Positions 1 to 8,338 of a DNA stretch of 64,000 nucleotides are shown in pieces; position 1 is the stretch's first letter; each line of letters begins with the position of its first letter. Source of the DNA: Halorubrum trapanicum (GTDB lineage: Archaea > Halobacteriota > Halobacteria > Halobacteriales > Haloferacaceae). The stretch covers positions 62,001 to 126,000 of the forward strand of contig NZ_JAGGKE010000007.1 in assembly GCF_017873555.1 (NCBI RefSeq), written 5' to 3'. The notes below the pieces were generated by a model that was not told the DNA's origin, made no database searches, and worked only from the letters and a program-made list of their open reading frames with translations. The translations under genes were made by a program, and so were the position numbers.

Positions 1-80
1 CGGAGGCGCCCGGTCTCGGGGTCGAACTCGACACGGACGTCGTCGAGGAGCACGTCCTCGACGGAACCGACGGGTTCTGA
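1..80 (+). CDS. C-terminal fragment, possibly enolase-superfamily enzyme
   Basis: The window opens inside a reading frame that stops with TGA at 78-80. The visible tail contains the residues PGLGVELDTDVVEEH. A 'GPGLGVELDEDAV'-like ending is common in mandelate racemase/muconate-lactonizing (enolase superfamily) enzymes such as sugar-acid dehydratases. Only about 25 residues are visible, so the family call is tentative. It lies upstream of, and on the same strand as, the acyl-CoA dehydrogenase, but that gene has its own promoter. Confidence 0.4.
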   Translation, partial: EAPGLGVELDTDVVEEHVLDGTDGF

Positions 81-131
81 GACGGGTCGTCGCCGGGACG
101 CGACCCGCACACCGACGGCCGGGGACTGTAG

Positions 132-139
132 TTATTTAT
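132..139 (+). promoter_or_regulatory. TATA-like box of the acyl-CoA dehydrogenase gene
   Basis: The AT-rich octamer TTATTTAT stands about 26 bases before the ATG at 162 in otherwise GC-rich DNA. This spacing is that of a haloarchaeal promoter giving a leaderless mRNA, and no Shine-Dalgarno motif is present. Confidence 0.55.
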
Positions 140-161
140 CCTTGGGATCCCATCCGATCGT

Positions 162-1322
162 ATGCTCGATTACTTCGATATGGAGTCGACCCTGTCCGAG
201 GAGGAGCGGCTGCTCGTCGACTCGGCCCGGTCGTTCATCGACGGCGAGGTCGCGGACATCGGTCAACACTGGATCGACGGCACGTTCCCCACGGACCTCA
301 TCCCGAAGATGGGCGAGATGGGCTTTTATGCGCCGAACCTGGAGGGGTACGGTCTCCCGGGCGTCAGCGAGACGGCCTACGGCCTGCTGATGCGCGAGCT
401 GGAGGCGTGCGACTCCGGACTCCGGTCGATGGCGAGCGTCCAGGGCGCGCTGGTGATGTACCCGATCCACGCGTTCGGCAGCGACGCCCAGAAGGAGGAG
501 TGGCTCCCGAAGCTCGGCACGGGCGAGGCCGTCGGCTGCTTCGGGCTCACCGAGCCGGAGCACGGTTCGAACCCCTCCGCGATGGAGACGACGGCCGATC
601 CGGACGGCGACGAGTACGTCCTGAACGGCTCGAAGACGTGGATCACGAACTCCCCCATCGCGGACGTCGCCGTCGTCTGGGCGCGGGACCACGGCGAGGA
701 GGACACCCCCGTCCGCGGGTTCCTCGTCGAGACCGACCGCGACGGCGTCGCGACGAACAAGATCGACGAGAAGCTCAGCCTCCGCGCGTCGATCACCGGC
801 GAGATCAGCCTCCAGGACGTCCGCGTTCCGAAGGAGAACCGGCTGCCGGGCGTCGAGGGGATGAAGGGGCCGCTGTCGTGTCTGACGCAGGCCCGCTACG
901 GGATCGCGTGGGGCGCGGTCGGCGCGGCGGCGGACTGCTTCGAGGTCGCCCGCGAATACGCCACCGACCGCGAGCAGTTCGGGAAGCCGATCGGCGGCTT
1001 CCAGATGCAACAGGAGAAGCTCGCGGAGATGGCGACGCAGATCACCCTCGCCCAGCTGCTCGCGCATCGGCTCGCGGAGCTCAAGGAGGCGGGCGAGATG
1101 CGGCCGCAACACGTCTCGATGGCCAAGCGAAACAACGTCCGCACCGCCCGCGACCAGTCGCGGATCGCCCGCGAGATGCTCGGCGGCAACGGGATCACGG
1201 CCGACTACTCGCCGATGCGACACATGGCGAACATGGAGACGGTGTACACCTACGAGGGCACCCACGACATCCACACGCTGATCCTCGGCGAGGACCTCAC
1301 CGGGATCCAAGCGTACCAGTAG
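162..1322 (+). CDS. Acyl-CoA dehydrogenase, glutaryl-CoA dehydrogenase type
   Basis: This 386-residue flavoprotein oxidises an acyl-CoA at the alpha-beta carbons. The FAD/substrate signature FGLTEPEHGSNPS is at about 127-139. The C-terminal YEGTHDIH places the catalytic glutamate at about E365, the position used by the glutaryl-CoA and short-chain branches. LRSMASVQGALVMYPI near residue 88 also matches the glutaryl-CoA group, whose members decarboxylate glutaryl-CoA to crotonyl-CoA. Length fits the family. The start is the ATG just downstream of a TATA-like box. A crotonyl- or isovaleryl-type substrate cannot be excluded from sequence alone. Confidence 0.9.
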   Translation: MLDYFDMESTLSEEERLLVDSARSFIDGEVADIGQHWIDGTFPTDLIPKMGEMGFYAPNLEGYGLPGVSETAYGLLMRELEACDSGLRSMASVQGALVMYPIHAFGSDAQKEEWLPKLGTGEAVGCFGLTEPEHGSNPSAMETTADPDGDEYVLNGSKTWITNSPIADVAVVWARDHGEEDTPVRGFLVETDRDGVATNKIDEKLSLRASITGEISLQDVRVPKENRLPGVEGMKGPLSCLTQARYGIAWGAVGAAADCFEVAREYATDREQFGKPIGGFQMQQEKLAEMATQITLAQLLAHRLAELKEAGEMRPQHVSMAKRNNVRTARDQSRIAREMLGGNGITADYSPMRHMANMETVYTYEGTHDIHTLILGEDLTGIQAYQ

Positions 1323-1356
1323 CGTCGCGGACCTGCCGCGGCCGCGGACCGCCCCG

Positions 1357-2310
1357 TCAAGTCACCTGATTTCTCAGCCCCTCGTACGCGCCGGTCTCCG
1401 CGACCCGTTCGAGGTTCTCGACGAGGATGTCCGCGCGCCGCTCCCAGTACTTCGGCGTGTGCCCGGCGACGTGCGGGGTCAGGAAGACGTTCTCGAACCC
1501 CCACAGGTCGTGGTCGCTCGGGAGCGGCTCCGGGTCCGTGACGTCGAGCGCGGCCCCGTGGAGCGCGTTCGACCGAAGCGCGTCCACGAGCGCCGGCGTG
1601 TCGATCACCCCGCCCCGCGCGACGTTGACGACGATCGCGTCCGTCGGCAGCGCGTCGAGCGCGGCCGCGTCGACGAGTCCCTCGGTCGTCTCCGTCAGGG
1701 GACAGGCGAGGACGAGCGCGTCGGTCCTCGGCAACGCCTCGGGCAGGTCGCCGTAGCCGATCACCTCGTCCGTCGGGCCGCCCTTCTCCGGCGAGTAGCG
1801 CGCGCCGACCGTCTCGACGTCGAATCCTTCCAAGCGGGCGACGATCGCCTCGCCGATCGAGCCGAGTCCGACGACCGCGACGGTGCTGCCGGCGAGCTCG
1901 GTGAACGACTGGAAGCGACGCCACTCCCGACGCCGCTGGCGGCGGCGCCCCTCGTCGAGCCGGCGCGCGAACGTGAGCAGCCAGCCGAGCACGTGCTCGG
2001 CGATGTTCGGCCCGTGGACGCCCGAGGCGTTCGTCACCGCGACGCCCCGCTCGGCGAGCGCGTCCAGCGGGAGGTGGTCGACGCCGGCGGAGTTACACGC
2101 GAACAGCCGCAGGTTCTCGGCGCTCGCCGCCGCCGCGCCGTCGATCGACTTCCCGGCGACGACCGTCGCCTCCCGCAGGTAGCGGTCGGTCTCCGCGGGC
2201 GTCCGGGCGAGGCGTACCTCCCGGTCGGGGAGCCGGCGTGCGAGCAGGTCGGCGTACTCCGCCGCCGGGATTCCGTGCGCGTCGTGATCGAGCACCGCGA
2301 CGTCGGTCAT
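1357..2310 (-). CDS. D-2-hydroxyacid dehydrogenase (NAD(P)-dependent)
   Basis: The product, about 317 residues, belongs to the D-isomer-specific 2-hydroxyacid dehydrogenases, which interconvert 2-keto acids and D-2-hydroxy acids. The Rossmann glycine motif VVGLGSIGEA, the catalytic-arginine region NVARGGVID, and the PHVAGHTP segment carrying the catalytic histidine appear in order. Starts at 2343, 2316 and 2310 are all in frame. The last gives MTDVAVLDHD, which matches where the family usually begins. Related haloarchaeal enzymes prefer NADPH and branched 2-ketoacids, but specificity is not evident here. Confidence 0.85.
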   Translation of the reverse strand: MTDVAVLDHDAHGIPAAEYADLLARRLPDREVRLARTPAETDRYLREATVVAGKSIDGAAAASAENLRLFACNSAGVDHLPLDALAERGVAVTNASGVHGPNIAEHVLGWLLTFARRLDEGRRRQRRREWRRFQSFTELAGSTVAVVGLGSIGEAIVARLEGFDVETVGARYSPEKGGPTDEVIGYGDLPEALPRTDALVLACPLTETTEGLVDAAALDALPTDAIVVNVARGGVIDTPALVDALRSNALHGAALDVTDPEPLPSDHDLWGFENVFLTPHVAGHTPKYWERRADILVENLERVAETGAYEGLRNQVT

Positions 2311-2380
2311 GGTCATGGTCACCGCGTCGCGGTCGGACGACAAAGTTCTCGGGGTGGCAGCGGTCGCCGGTTCGGGCGCG

Positions 2381-3631
2381 CTACTCCCCCATCCGGATCG
2401 GCGGCGACGCGCTCATCAGGAGCAGGCAGGCGACCCCGACGCCCGCGCCGGCGACGCCGGCCCCGACGCCGACGGCGCGGACGGCCGCCTCGAAGCCGAG
2501 CGGACGGGTCGCCAGCGCGACGGCGACGCCCATGACCACCGGGGTCGCCGTCGCCGCCGCGCGCCCGCTCCCCTCGCCGAGGCTGACGAGTCCGCCGCGG
2601 AGGTCCGCCGGCGGGAGCGTCGTGATGACGCTCCGGTAAATGGAGAGCACGAGTCCGAATCCCATCCCCATGAAGACGACGCCGACGGCGGCGACCGCGA
2701 GCGACCGAGCGAGGAAGGCGAACGCGAGCCCCGCGCCCATCGACAGGTTCGTGGCCACGAGGGGATAGAGCCGGTCGTCGAAGACGTCGGCGATCCGACC
2801 GGCCTGCGTCGCCGCGAGCGCGTACGACAGGCTCGCGAGCGCAGCGAGGACTCCCGCCTCCGCCGGCGTGTAGCCGAGCACGTCGACGACGAGGATCGAG
2901 TTGTACGTGAGGAAGCCGAACCACGCGACGTTCGCGCTCCCGCGGGCGACGACCACGGTCCACGCCCGGCGGTGCGCGACGAGCCTCCGCATGTCGCCGA
3001 GATGCGTCCGGATCCCCGCCTCTGATCCCTCCGCTCCCGCCTCGTCGAGCGGCTCCTCGAAGGAGGCGTAGACGACCGCCGCGATCGGGAAGGCGACGGC
3101 GTACAGCAGGAACGGGTACTGCCACGCCATCCCCACGAGCACCCCCGCGGCAAGCGGGAATACCGTCTGCGAGAGTCCGGAACCGGTGAATCGAAACCCC
3201 TGTGCGGTCGCCTCCTTCGTGCCCTCGTACAGGTCGCCGATGCTGGTGATGATGATCGGCGTGAGCGCGGCGAACCCGATCCCCTGGAGCGCGCGCAGGG
3301 CGAGCGCCGCGGTGAAGGTGGAGACGAACGCGATGGCGGTGCCGGCGAGCCCGAACCAGCAAAGCCCGAATATCAACACCGGTCGTCGCCCGTACCGGTC
3401 GGATATCACGCCCGCGATCGGGATGACGACGATGGACGGCGCGGTGAACGCCGACATCATGAGCCCGATGTTCGCCGTGGAGGCACCGAGCGGCTCGACG
3501 AGGGATCCGAGCACGGGCGAGAGGAGCGCGGTGCCGAGCGGCGGGAGCACGTTGATGAGCAGCAGCAGCTGGAAGGGTCGCTCTCGGACGATTCCGGAGT
3601 CGGCACCCGCGATCGACGAAGGCGATACCAC
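2381..3631 (-). CDS. MFS transporter
   Basis: This is a roughly 416-residue integral membrane protein with about twelve hydrophobic segments. It carries the major facilitator loop 2-3 motif DRYGRRP after the second helix and a Q-G-x-G type region in helix 4-5. It should be a proton- or sodium-coupled exporter or importer in the cytoplasmic membrane. The substrate is not evident. The longest frame starts at GTG 3643. However, a GATTTAAT box at about 3654-3663 predicts transcription starting near 3632, which favours the in-frame GTG at 3631. Confidence 0.8.
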   Translation of the reverse strand: MVSPSSIAGADSGIVRERPFQLLLLINVLPPLGTALLSPVLGSLVEPLGASTANIGLMMSAFTAPSIVVIPIAGVISDRYGRRPVLIFGLCWFGLAGTAIAFVSTFTAALALRALQGIGFAALTPIIITSIGDLYEGTKEATAQGFRFTGSGLSQTVFPLAAGVLVGMAWQYPFLLYAVAFPIAAVVYASFEEPLDEAGAEGSEAGIRTHLGDMRRLVAHRRAWTVVVARGSANVAWFGFLTYNSILVVDVLGYTPAEAGVLAALASLSYALAATQAGRIADVFDDRLYPLVATNLSMGAGLAFAFLARSLAVAAVGVVFMGMGFGLVLSIYRSVITTLPPADLRGGLVSLGEGSGRAAATATPVVMGVAVALATRPLGFEAAVRAVGVGAGVAGAGVGVACLLLMSASPPIRMGE

Positions 3632-3709
3632 GGCTGCTCGCACGCCGTCGCCCGGATTAAATCTACGCGTTGGAGAAACGGGACACGGGCGTCGGTGGGC
3701 GCCGGCGGC

Positions 3710-4567
3710 TCAGAACAGCCCGGCGATGAACCCGAGACCCATGACGACGAGAACCGCCGCGGAGAACGCGGGGAGGTACGGCGTGTACCGCTCGACCCGT
3801 TCCTGCGAGCGGTGGTAGCCCGCGATCAACAGCATCGTCAGTCCGACGATGCCCGCGATCACCGTCAGCGCGTACGCGCCCATCAGTTCGAGACAGTAGT
3901 TCGACCCGGCACACAGCGCGATGATCTCGAACTCCTCCTCGTGGGCGAACCCGAGGACGAACGCGAACCACGCGATGCCGAGGAGTCCCCGATCAGCGCT
4001 CTCGTCGAAGCCGTCGTGCGAGTGGGACTGGCCGCCGACGAACGGGAGAAGCCCCTTCAGCCGGGCGAGGCGTCCGCCGCCGTCGTCGTGGTCGTGTGAA
4101 TGATCGTGGTCGTGCCCGTCGTGGCTGTGGTCGTGCCCGTCGTGGCTGTGGTCGTGCCCGTCGTGGTGGCCGCGATCACCTTCCGAGTCGTGATCGTGCG
4201 CCTTTCCGGGAGATCCGTGCGAGTGCCCGTGAAAGTACTCGCGGACGCCGAGACCGATCAGCAGCACGCCGGCCACGAGGCTGACGGGACCGCCGATCTG
4301 AACGCCGCCGAGCACCGTGATCGGCTCGTTGACCTGCGTGAGATCGAAGTAGTTCTTCGCGTAGAAGAAGGCGGCAACCATCGCGATGCTGCTGACGAGG
4401 TGACCGAAGCCGATGATGGCGCTCGCCGCGAACCCGTACAGCCACTTGTTGGTCTGATCGAGCGCGTAGGAGGCGGCGACGGGCCAGCCGTGCCCGGGTT
4501 CGACGCCGTGGACCGCGCCGAGCAGGATTGCGCCCGCGAGCGGTCCGAACAGTTCGCTTGAGAGCAT
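3710..4567 (-). CDS. NicO/RcnA-like nickel-cobalt exporter with His-rich loop
   Basis: This 285-residue membrane protein has the HGVEPGH motif in its first helix (about 20-26), equivalent to the metal-binding HX4DH motif of the NiCoT/NicO permeases. A second FAHEEE motif lies after the central loop. That loop (about residues 108-170) is an exceptional run of His and Asp built from a repeated seven-residue unit, encoded by a repeated 21-base unit around 4098-4165. Such loops bind Ni2+ or Co2+. The gene is divergent from a NikR-like regulator, which supports a nickel role. Direction of transport is inferred as export from the RcnA-like layout. Confidence 0.75.
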   Translation of the reverse strand: MLSSELFGPLAGAILLGAVHGVEPGHGWPVAASYALDQTNKWLYGFAASAIIGFGHLVSSIAMVAAFFYAKNYFDLTQVNEPITVLGGVQIGGPVSLVAGVLLIGLGVREYFHGHSHGSPGKAHDHDSEGDRGHHDGHDHSHDGHDHSHDGHDHDHSHDHDDGGGRLARLKGLLPFVGGQSHSHDGFDESADRGLLGIAWFAFVLGFAHEEEFEIIALCAGSNYCLELMGAYALTVIAGIVGLTMLLIAGYHRSQERVERYTPYLPAFSAAVLVVMGLGFIAGLF

Positions 4568-4570
4568 CGT

Positions 4571-4620
4571 CGTTCGAGGGTCGGGAACGATACCGTTTAG
4601 CGGTTGTTAGTACCGAACCG
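4571..4620. promoter_or_regulatory. Divergent promoter region with inverted repeats, candidate NikR-like operator
   Basis: The 104 bases between the divergent transporter and regulator genes contain two small inverted repeats: CGTTC/GAACG at 4571-4575 and 4585-4589, and CGGTT/AACCG at 4601-4605 and 4616-4620. A TTTAG box at 4595-4599 lies about 30 bases before the transporter start. Metal-dependent RHH repressors bind such repeats, but neither matches the bacterial NikR consensus. Confidence 0.3.
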
Positions 4621-4671
4621 GGGGAATCGTCATAACGAACCTCTTGTGTCCGGGGCCTCGACGACGAGGCG

Positions 4672-5067
4672 ATGCGAACGAGTTTCAACATCCCCGACGG
4701 ACTGATCGAGGAGTTCGACCGGGCGTGGCGAGACGAGGGGATCGAGAACCGATCGCGGGCGGTCCGGGAGGCGATGCTGGAGTTCGTCGAGTCGCACTCC
4801 CGGCTCGAAGAGACCACCGGGGAGGTCGTCGCGCTCGTCGGCTTCGACTACCGCCACCACGAGGTCATCCGGGAGCTTCACGGCGCCCAACACGAGTACC
4901 AGGACGTGATCCTCAACACGAGCCACACCCACCAGGGCGAGTGGTGTCTCGAATCGCTGTTCTGCCGCGGGGACGCCGAGCGCGTCCGCGAACTGACGTA
5001 CCGGCTCCGCGACTTCGACGCCGTTCGCCGGGTGAAGGTGATGCTGATCCGTGACGGCGACGAGTAG
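4672..5067 (+). CDS. NikR-like nickel-responsive CopG/RHH regulator
   Basis: This 131-residue protein has an N-terminal ribbon-helix-helix (about 1-45, TSFNIPDGLIEEFDRAW) and a C-terminal ACT-like metal-binding domain. The nickel ligands of NikR correspond to H74, H85, H87 and C92. The spacing between the last His and Cys is one residue shorter than in E. coli NikR. NikR represses nickel uptake or tunes efflux when metal binds. The divergent NicO-like transporter is the obvious target. The start is the ATG at 4672, which begins the RHH strand directly. Confidence 0.8.
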   Translation: MRTSFNIPDGLIEEFDRAWRDEGIENRSRAVREAMLEFVESHSRLEETTGEVVALVGFDYRHHEVIRELHGAQHEYQDVILNTSHTHQGEWCLESLFCRGDAERVRELTYRLRDFDAVRRVKVMLIRDGDE

Positions 5068-5094
5068 GGCGGGAGCCGCGTCGGCCCGCGAAGA

Positions 5095-5138
5095 CGCTAC
5101 CGGCTCTCTCGTTGCTCGACCTTGTTCAGGTCGATGAA
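5095..5138 (-). repeat. Displaced duplicate of the chorismate mutase 3' end
   Basis: Read on the minus strand this segment encodes I-D-LNKVEQRESR-stop (stop at 5097-5099), while the intact chorismate mutase gene ends I-E-LNKVEQRESR-stop (6331-6369). By eye 34 of 41 bases match (5095-5135 against 6329-6369), and most differences are synonymous. Upstream of this short piece the frame no longer resembles the enzyme and has no plausible start. It therefore looks like the old end of the gene, left behind when the intervening 1.2 kb was inserted. Confidence 0.65.
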
Positions 5139-5292
5139 ATCCACAATGGATTCTCTGGAATAGTGTCCAACAACACGTCCAATACGACAGAGTTCAGGAT
5201 ACAAAGAGTGTGTCTCGGTGGCGTATTTAACTGAGGTGCCCTTGCTCTACGGAGAGTCGTTCCGATCGGCTAGCGCGTGTCTAACGAGTCGA

Positions 5293-5832
5293 TCACTTCG
5301 GATCGGGTTGCTCGTTATCGCGTTGCTGTCGAAGCGTGGACTGCGCCCGCTCGACGTAGGAGTTTGACGACCAACTACGAGCGTCACTCATCTCGGCCAA
5401 AAACCCGTCGGCAGCGTCCGGCAAGATCGCGTCGTTGCGAACCAGTGCGGTGAGGAGGATGGGCGTCGTGACAAGGCGGGTCTCGGCCAGCGAGGCGTGG
5501 ACGAGCGCAAGTCGATTGAACTCGTCACAGAGCAGTTGCACGGCGTCGATATCGTTCGCCAGCGTGACCGCCGCGTTCTCGCCGTCGTCCAGCGGGAACG
5601 TCTCGTCCAGTTCGATGGAACAAGTCTCCAACGCAGAGCGACGGCCGAGAACCGCCTGTGCCGCCTCGCCGGACGCGTCGTCGTAGGACGCCGTCTCGGT
5701 GAGTTCGTCGACGACCTGCGCTGGGACGACCACGGTGTGCGAATCGAGGAGAAGGTCGAGTGGATTCGGTGAGGTGCCCGCCACCGTCCCGAGGCTTACC
5801 AGAGCCGACGTGTCGGCGACTATCAGAACCAT
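5293..5832 (-). CDS. PIN-domain protein, probable toxin (VapC-like)
   Basis: This 179-residue PIN domain shows acidic residues at the expected places: D7 in IVADTSA, D42/E43 in VVDELTE, E85 in DDGENAAVT and D103 in LLCDEFNRL. These coordinate the metal of an endoribonuclease site. The upstream partner is a small RHH protein whose TAG stop is immediately followed by this ATG, the usual toxin-antitoxin arrangement. The pair lies between two copies of the chorismate mutase 3' end. A long Gln/Asp/Ser-rich tail follows the PIN fold. Function as an RNase toxin is inferred from family and context. Confidence 0.75.
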   Translation of the reverse strand: MVLIVADTSALVSLGTVAGTSPNPLDLLLDSHTVVVPAQVVDELTETASYDDASGEAAQAVLGRRSALETCSIELDETFPLDDGENAAVTLANDIDAVQLLCDEFNRLALVHASLAETRLVTTPILLTALVRNDAILPDAADGFLAEMSDARSWSSNSYVERAQSTLRQQRDNEQPDPK

Positions 5833-6153
5833 CTACGAGTCGGCCAGCTCCTCCGTGACCTCGTCCACGAATTCGTCGGTCAGTTGCTCTTTCAGCAGCC
5901 GGAAGTTGGCGGCCTCCTCGTGCCCGACGAGGTCTTTCAGTTCCTCAAACGTGATGTCGTCGTCGTAGAAGGCCTCCGCGATCTCCTGTTTCACCTCGTC
6001 GGAGTGCGCGGCGTCCCGCAGGTAGTCCCGAAGCGCGGAGATGAGGATGTCCGTCCGATCCGTCTCGAACACCGCAGCGAGCGCGTCGGCCCGGTTTACT
6101 AGTCCCCTCGGTGCACGGAACTGGACGCGCTTCTTTTTGGACTCGGAACTCAT
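5833..6153 (-). CDS. Small RHH-type antitoxin paired with the PIN protein
   Basis: The 106-residue product starts MSSESKKKRVQFRAP. A basic N-terminal strand and two helices resemble a ribbon-helix-helix DNA-binding domain, followed by an acidic C-terminal half that could wrap the toxin. The frame is open to an ATG at 6234, but that extension is poor in charge and crosses the AT-richer upstream DNA, so 6153 is preferred. Stop and toxin start abut with no gap, implying coupled translation. Autoregulation is likely but no clear operator is seen. Confidence 0.7.
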   Translation of the reverse strand: MSSESKKKRVQFRAPRGLVNRADALAAVFETDRTDILISALRDYLRDAAHSDEVKQEIAEAFYDDDITFEELKDLVGHEEAANFRLLKEQLTDEFVDEVTEELADS

Positions 6154-6330
6154 ATGTGTACATTGTGAGTTCGGGGGCAAAACGCTTGCCCTCTTGTCAC
6201 TACCACATCCTTCGGAGCCACCGAAACCGGACATGGTGTTTTTGATCGAGCCTGAATCGAAAGAGCAGCTATCGGAAGAATCTTCGAGAACTAAACGGGC
6301 TCCATACGGCTTGTAACGTCGAACTTCGCG

Positions 6331-6624
6331 CTATCGACTCTCCCGCTGCTCCACCTTGTTCAACTCGATCAGCAGCCGGAAGATCGCCTTCACGAGGTTG
6401 GCGTCCACGTCGAAGCGCTCGGCGTTCTCGCCGGCGCGCTCCATCACGCGCTCCTCTTGGCCCTCGTCAGTTGTCGGGAGGTCTCGTTCGTCTTTCACGG
6501 CCGCGACCGTGTCGGCGACGTAGGTCCGCCGGGCGATCAGTTCGACGATCTCGCGGTCGATGTCCTCAATCTCGTGTCGCAGTTCGTCGAGGCTCCGGTC
6601 CTCGGTGTTGGGTGTGTCGCTCAT
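6331..6624 (-). CDS. Chorismate mutase (AroQ class)
   Basis: The 97-residue all-helical AroQ-type enzyme converts chorismate to prephenate for Phe and Tyr synthesis. The N-terminal helix LDELRHEIEDIDREIVELI carries the family pattern with the active-site Arg and Glu, followed by ARRTYVADTVAAVKDERDLP. The start at 6624 (MSDTPNTEDRS) is preferred over the longer frame to 6678, which would overlap the upstream kinase. It follows aroK by 37 bases on the same strand, so the two probably form an operon. Its last 12 codons are duplicated at 5097-5132. Confidence 0.9.
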   Translation of the reverse strand: MSDTPNTEDRSLDELRHEIEDIDREIVELIARRTYVADTVAAVKDERDLPTTDEGQEERVMERAGENAERFDVDANLVKAIFRLLIELNKVEQRESR

Positions 6625-6661
6625 TGGTAGTGGGGTCGGTGGGTAATGTGCTCGCGGGTGC

Positions 6662-7555
6662 TCACTCGACGGCCGCACCGTCGTTTCTGGTCGTCGTTCG
6701 TCGCAGCGTCCCGAGGCGGTCGCCCCACGCGTCGGCGACCGCGTCGAGGTCGGTCTCGGGGTCGGCAGGGTCCGCGACGGCGACGACGCTCGGGCCGGTG
6801 CCCGACAGCGACACCGCGGTCGTGTGCGGCATCGCCTCGACGGCGGGGTCGGCGTCGAACCCGAGCGCGGCCGAGAACGCCAGCCCGTTCACCGTCATCG
6901 CCTCGCCGTACCGCCCGTCGAGCGCGAGGTCGGCGACGAGGTCCGCCATCGGCGCCACGGCCTCGCAGCGCGCCACGTCGGCGTCCGCGCTGTACGCGCG
7001 CTCGGGCGGGGTCCAGATCAGGACCTCCCAGTCGACGGTCTCGCGGACGCGTAGTTCGTCGGCGTCGTTGTCTGTGACGGTGACGCCGCCGAGCATCGAC
7101 GCGGTCGCGTCGTCGAACGCGCCGGTGACGGTGACGCCGGCCTCGCGAGCCGCGCGCACGCCCAGCCGGCACGCTTCGAGGCGAGTGACGTCGACCGCGG
7201 GGTCGTCCGGATCGTCGCCGACCGCGAGTCCGAGCGCGTCGCAGGTCGCGAGGACGGTCGCGTTGGCGGCCGCGCTGGAGCTTTTCAGCCCCGCCGCCAG
7301 CGGCACGTCGCTGTCGGTGCGGACCGTGCCCCCCTCGCCGCCGCCCCACCGCTCGGTCGCGAGGGCGACGCAGCGCTCGATCAGGTCGGTGTCGGCGTCG
7401 GCGTCCTCGGCGATTTCGCCCGCGACGCCGTCGGCCGCGGGGTCGAGTTCGACGGTCGCGCGCGTCTCGACGTCGATGCCGAACGCCGCGCCCGTGCCGG
7501 TCGCGAGCGCGTTCAACACGGTTCCGGCGCCGAGCGCCGCCGCCCGTCCCTCCAT
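6662..7555 (-). CDS. aroK: Archaeal shikimate kinase (GHMP family)
   Basis: This 297-residue GHMP-superfamily kinase phosphorylates shikimate at the 3-hydroxyl. It is the archaeal enzyme unrelated to bacterial AroK. The ATP-binding motif PLAAGLKSSSAAANA is at 85-99. The N-terminus GRAAALGAGTVLNALATG is highly characteristic of archaeal shikimate kinases, and a C-terminal SGTGPSVVAV glycine loop is present. It is followed directly by chorismate mutase, consistent with a small aromatic amino-acid operon. Confidence 0.92.
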   Translation of the reverse strand: MEGRAAALGAGTVLNALATGTGAAFGIDVETRATVELDPAADGVAGEIAEDADADTDLIERCVALATERWGGGEGGTVRTDSDVPLAAGLKSSSAAANATVLATCDALGLAVGDDPDDPAVDVTRLEACRLGVRAAREAGVTVTGAFDDATASMLGGVTVTDNDADELRVRETVDWEVLIWTPPERAYSADADVARCEAVAPMADLVADLALDGRYGEAMTVNGLAFSAALGFDADPAVEAMPHTTAVSLSGTGPSVVAVADPADPETDLDAVADAWGDRLGTLRRTTTRNDGAAVE

Positions 7556-7642
7556 GGCTTCACGCTCGCGAGCGCGGACAAAGAGGTAGCGATCACGGCG
7601 AGTCTCTCTCCCGAGCGGACCGCGGTCGCGGCCCCCACCGCC

Positions 7643-8338
7643 TCAGACCGGCTCCGCGCGCCTGACCGCCGCGTCGACCGCGTATCGGTCCGGGTCGGGA
7701 CGAACGTTGCTCCGTCGACTCGGGAACGTGATCTCCAGCGTGAACTGCCGTGTCCGCGACCCGTCGAACCGGTCGTCAGACGGGAATCGTCGCGTGACCT
7801 TCCCGAACCCGACGGAATCGCGCTTTTCCGACCCCGCCGGCGTCGGATACGCGTCGACGCGGAACTCGACCGTGCCGTACTCGAACCGACCCGCGTTCTC
7901 GACGGTCAGACGAGCGTCGACCGTCGTCCGTCCCCCGCTTTCCGTTACGTCCAGCACCGTGGCGTCGGTGACCACGAGACCGGACCCGTCGGGACCGACC
8001 TCGTCAGGGGTCGGTTCCTCGGCGTCGCCGCCCGCCTCGCCGCCGGATCCCCCGCCGTCACCGCCGGACCCGTCGCCGCCCGCGTCCGAGTCGTCGCCGC
8101 CCACGCCCGAGTCGTCGCCGCCCACGCCCGAGTCGTCGCCGCCCGCGCCCGAGTCGTCGCCGCCCGTTCCGTCCTCCGTCTGTCGCGCGGCGGCCCCGTC
8201 TTCCTCCTCCGAGGTCACGAGACAGCCGGCGAGCAGTCCGGTGGCCCCGCCCGCGAGGACGCCCCGCCGCGACGCGCGTCGGACGGGTCGGTCGGGTCGG
8301 TCGTCGTCGCGGTCCGCTCCGTCCCGGTTTCGGGTCAT
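7643..8338 (-). CDS. Tat-exported lipoprotein with Gly/Asp/Ser repeat linker
   Basis: The 231-residue product has a twin-arginine signal (RRASRRGVLAGG) and lipobox LLAGC near residue 39, so it should be anchored on the outside of the membrane. An acidic linker of tandem seven-residue GGDDSGV units follows (21-base repeats at about 8088-8165). The C-terminal beta-rich domain (VVTDATVLDVTES onward) resembles FxLYD-type domains. The ATG overlaps the TGA of the preceding membrane-protein gene by four bases. Function is unknown. Confidence 0.75.
   Translation of the reverse strand: MTRNRDGADRDDDRPDRPVRRASRRGVLAGGATGLLAGCLVTSEEEDGAAARQTEDGTGGDDSGAGGDDSGVGGDDSGVGGDDSDAGGDGSGGDGGGSGGEAGGDAEEPTPDEVGPDGSGLVVTDATVLDVTESGGRTTVDARLTVENAGRFEYGTVEFRVDAYPTPAGSEKRDSVGFGKVTRRFPSDDRFDGSRTRQFTLEITFPSRRSNVRPDPDRYAVDAAVRRAEPV

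Noticed and set aside
4098-4165. Short repeats that might be regulatory or CRISPR-like
   Set aside because: They are 21-base in-frame units encoding the His-rich loop of the metal transporter.
5097-5171. Independent small gene ending in LNKVEQRESR
   Set aside because: The frame has no plausible start and loses similarity to chorismate mutase after about 12 codons, so a duplicated gene end explains it better.
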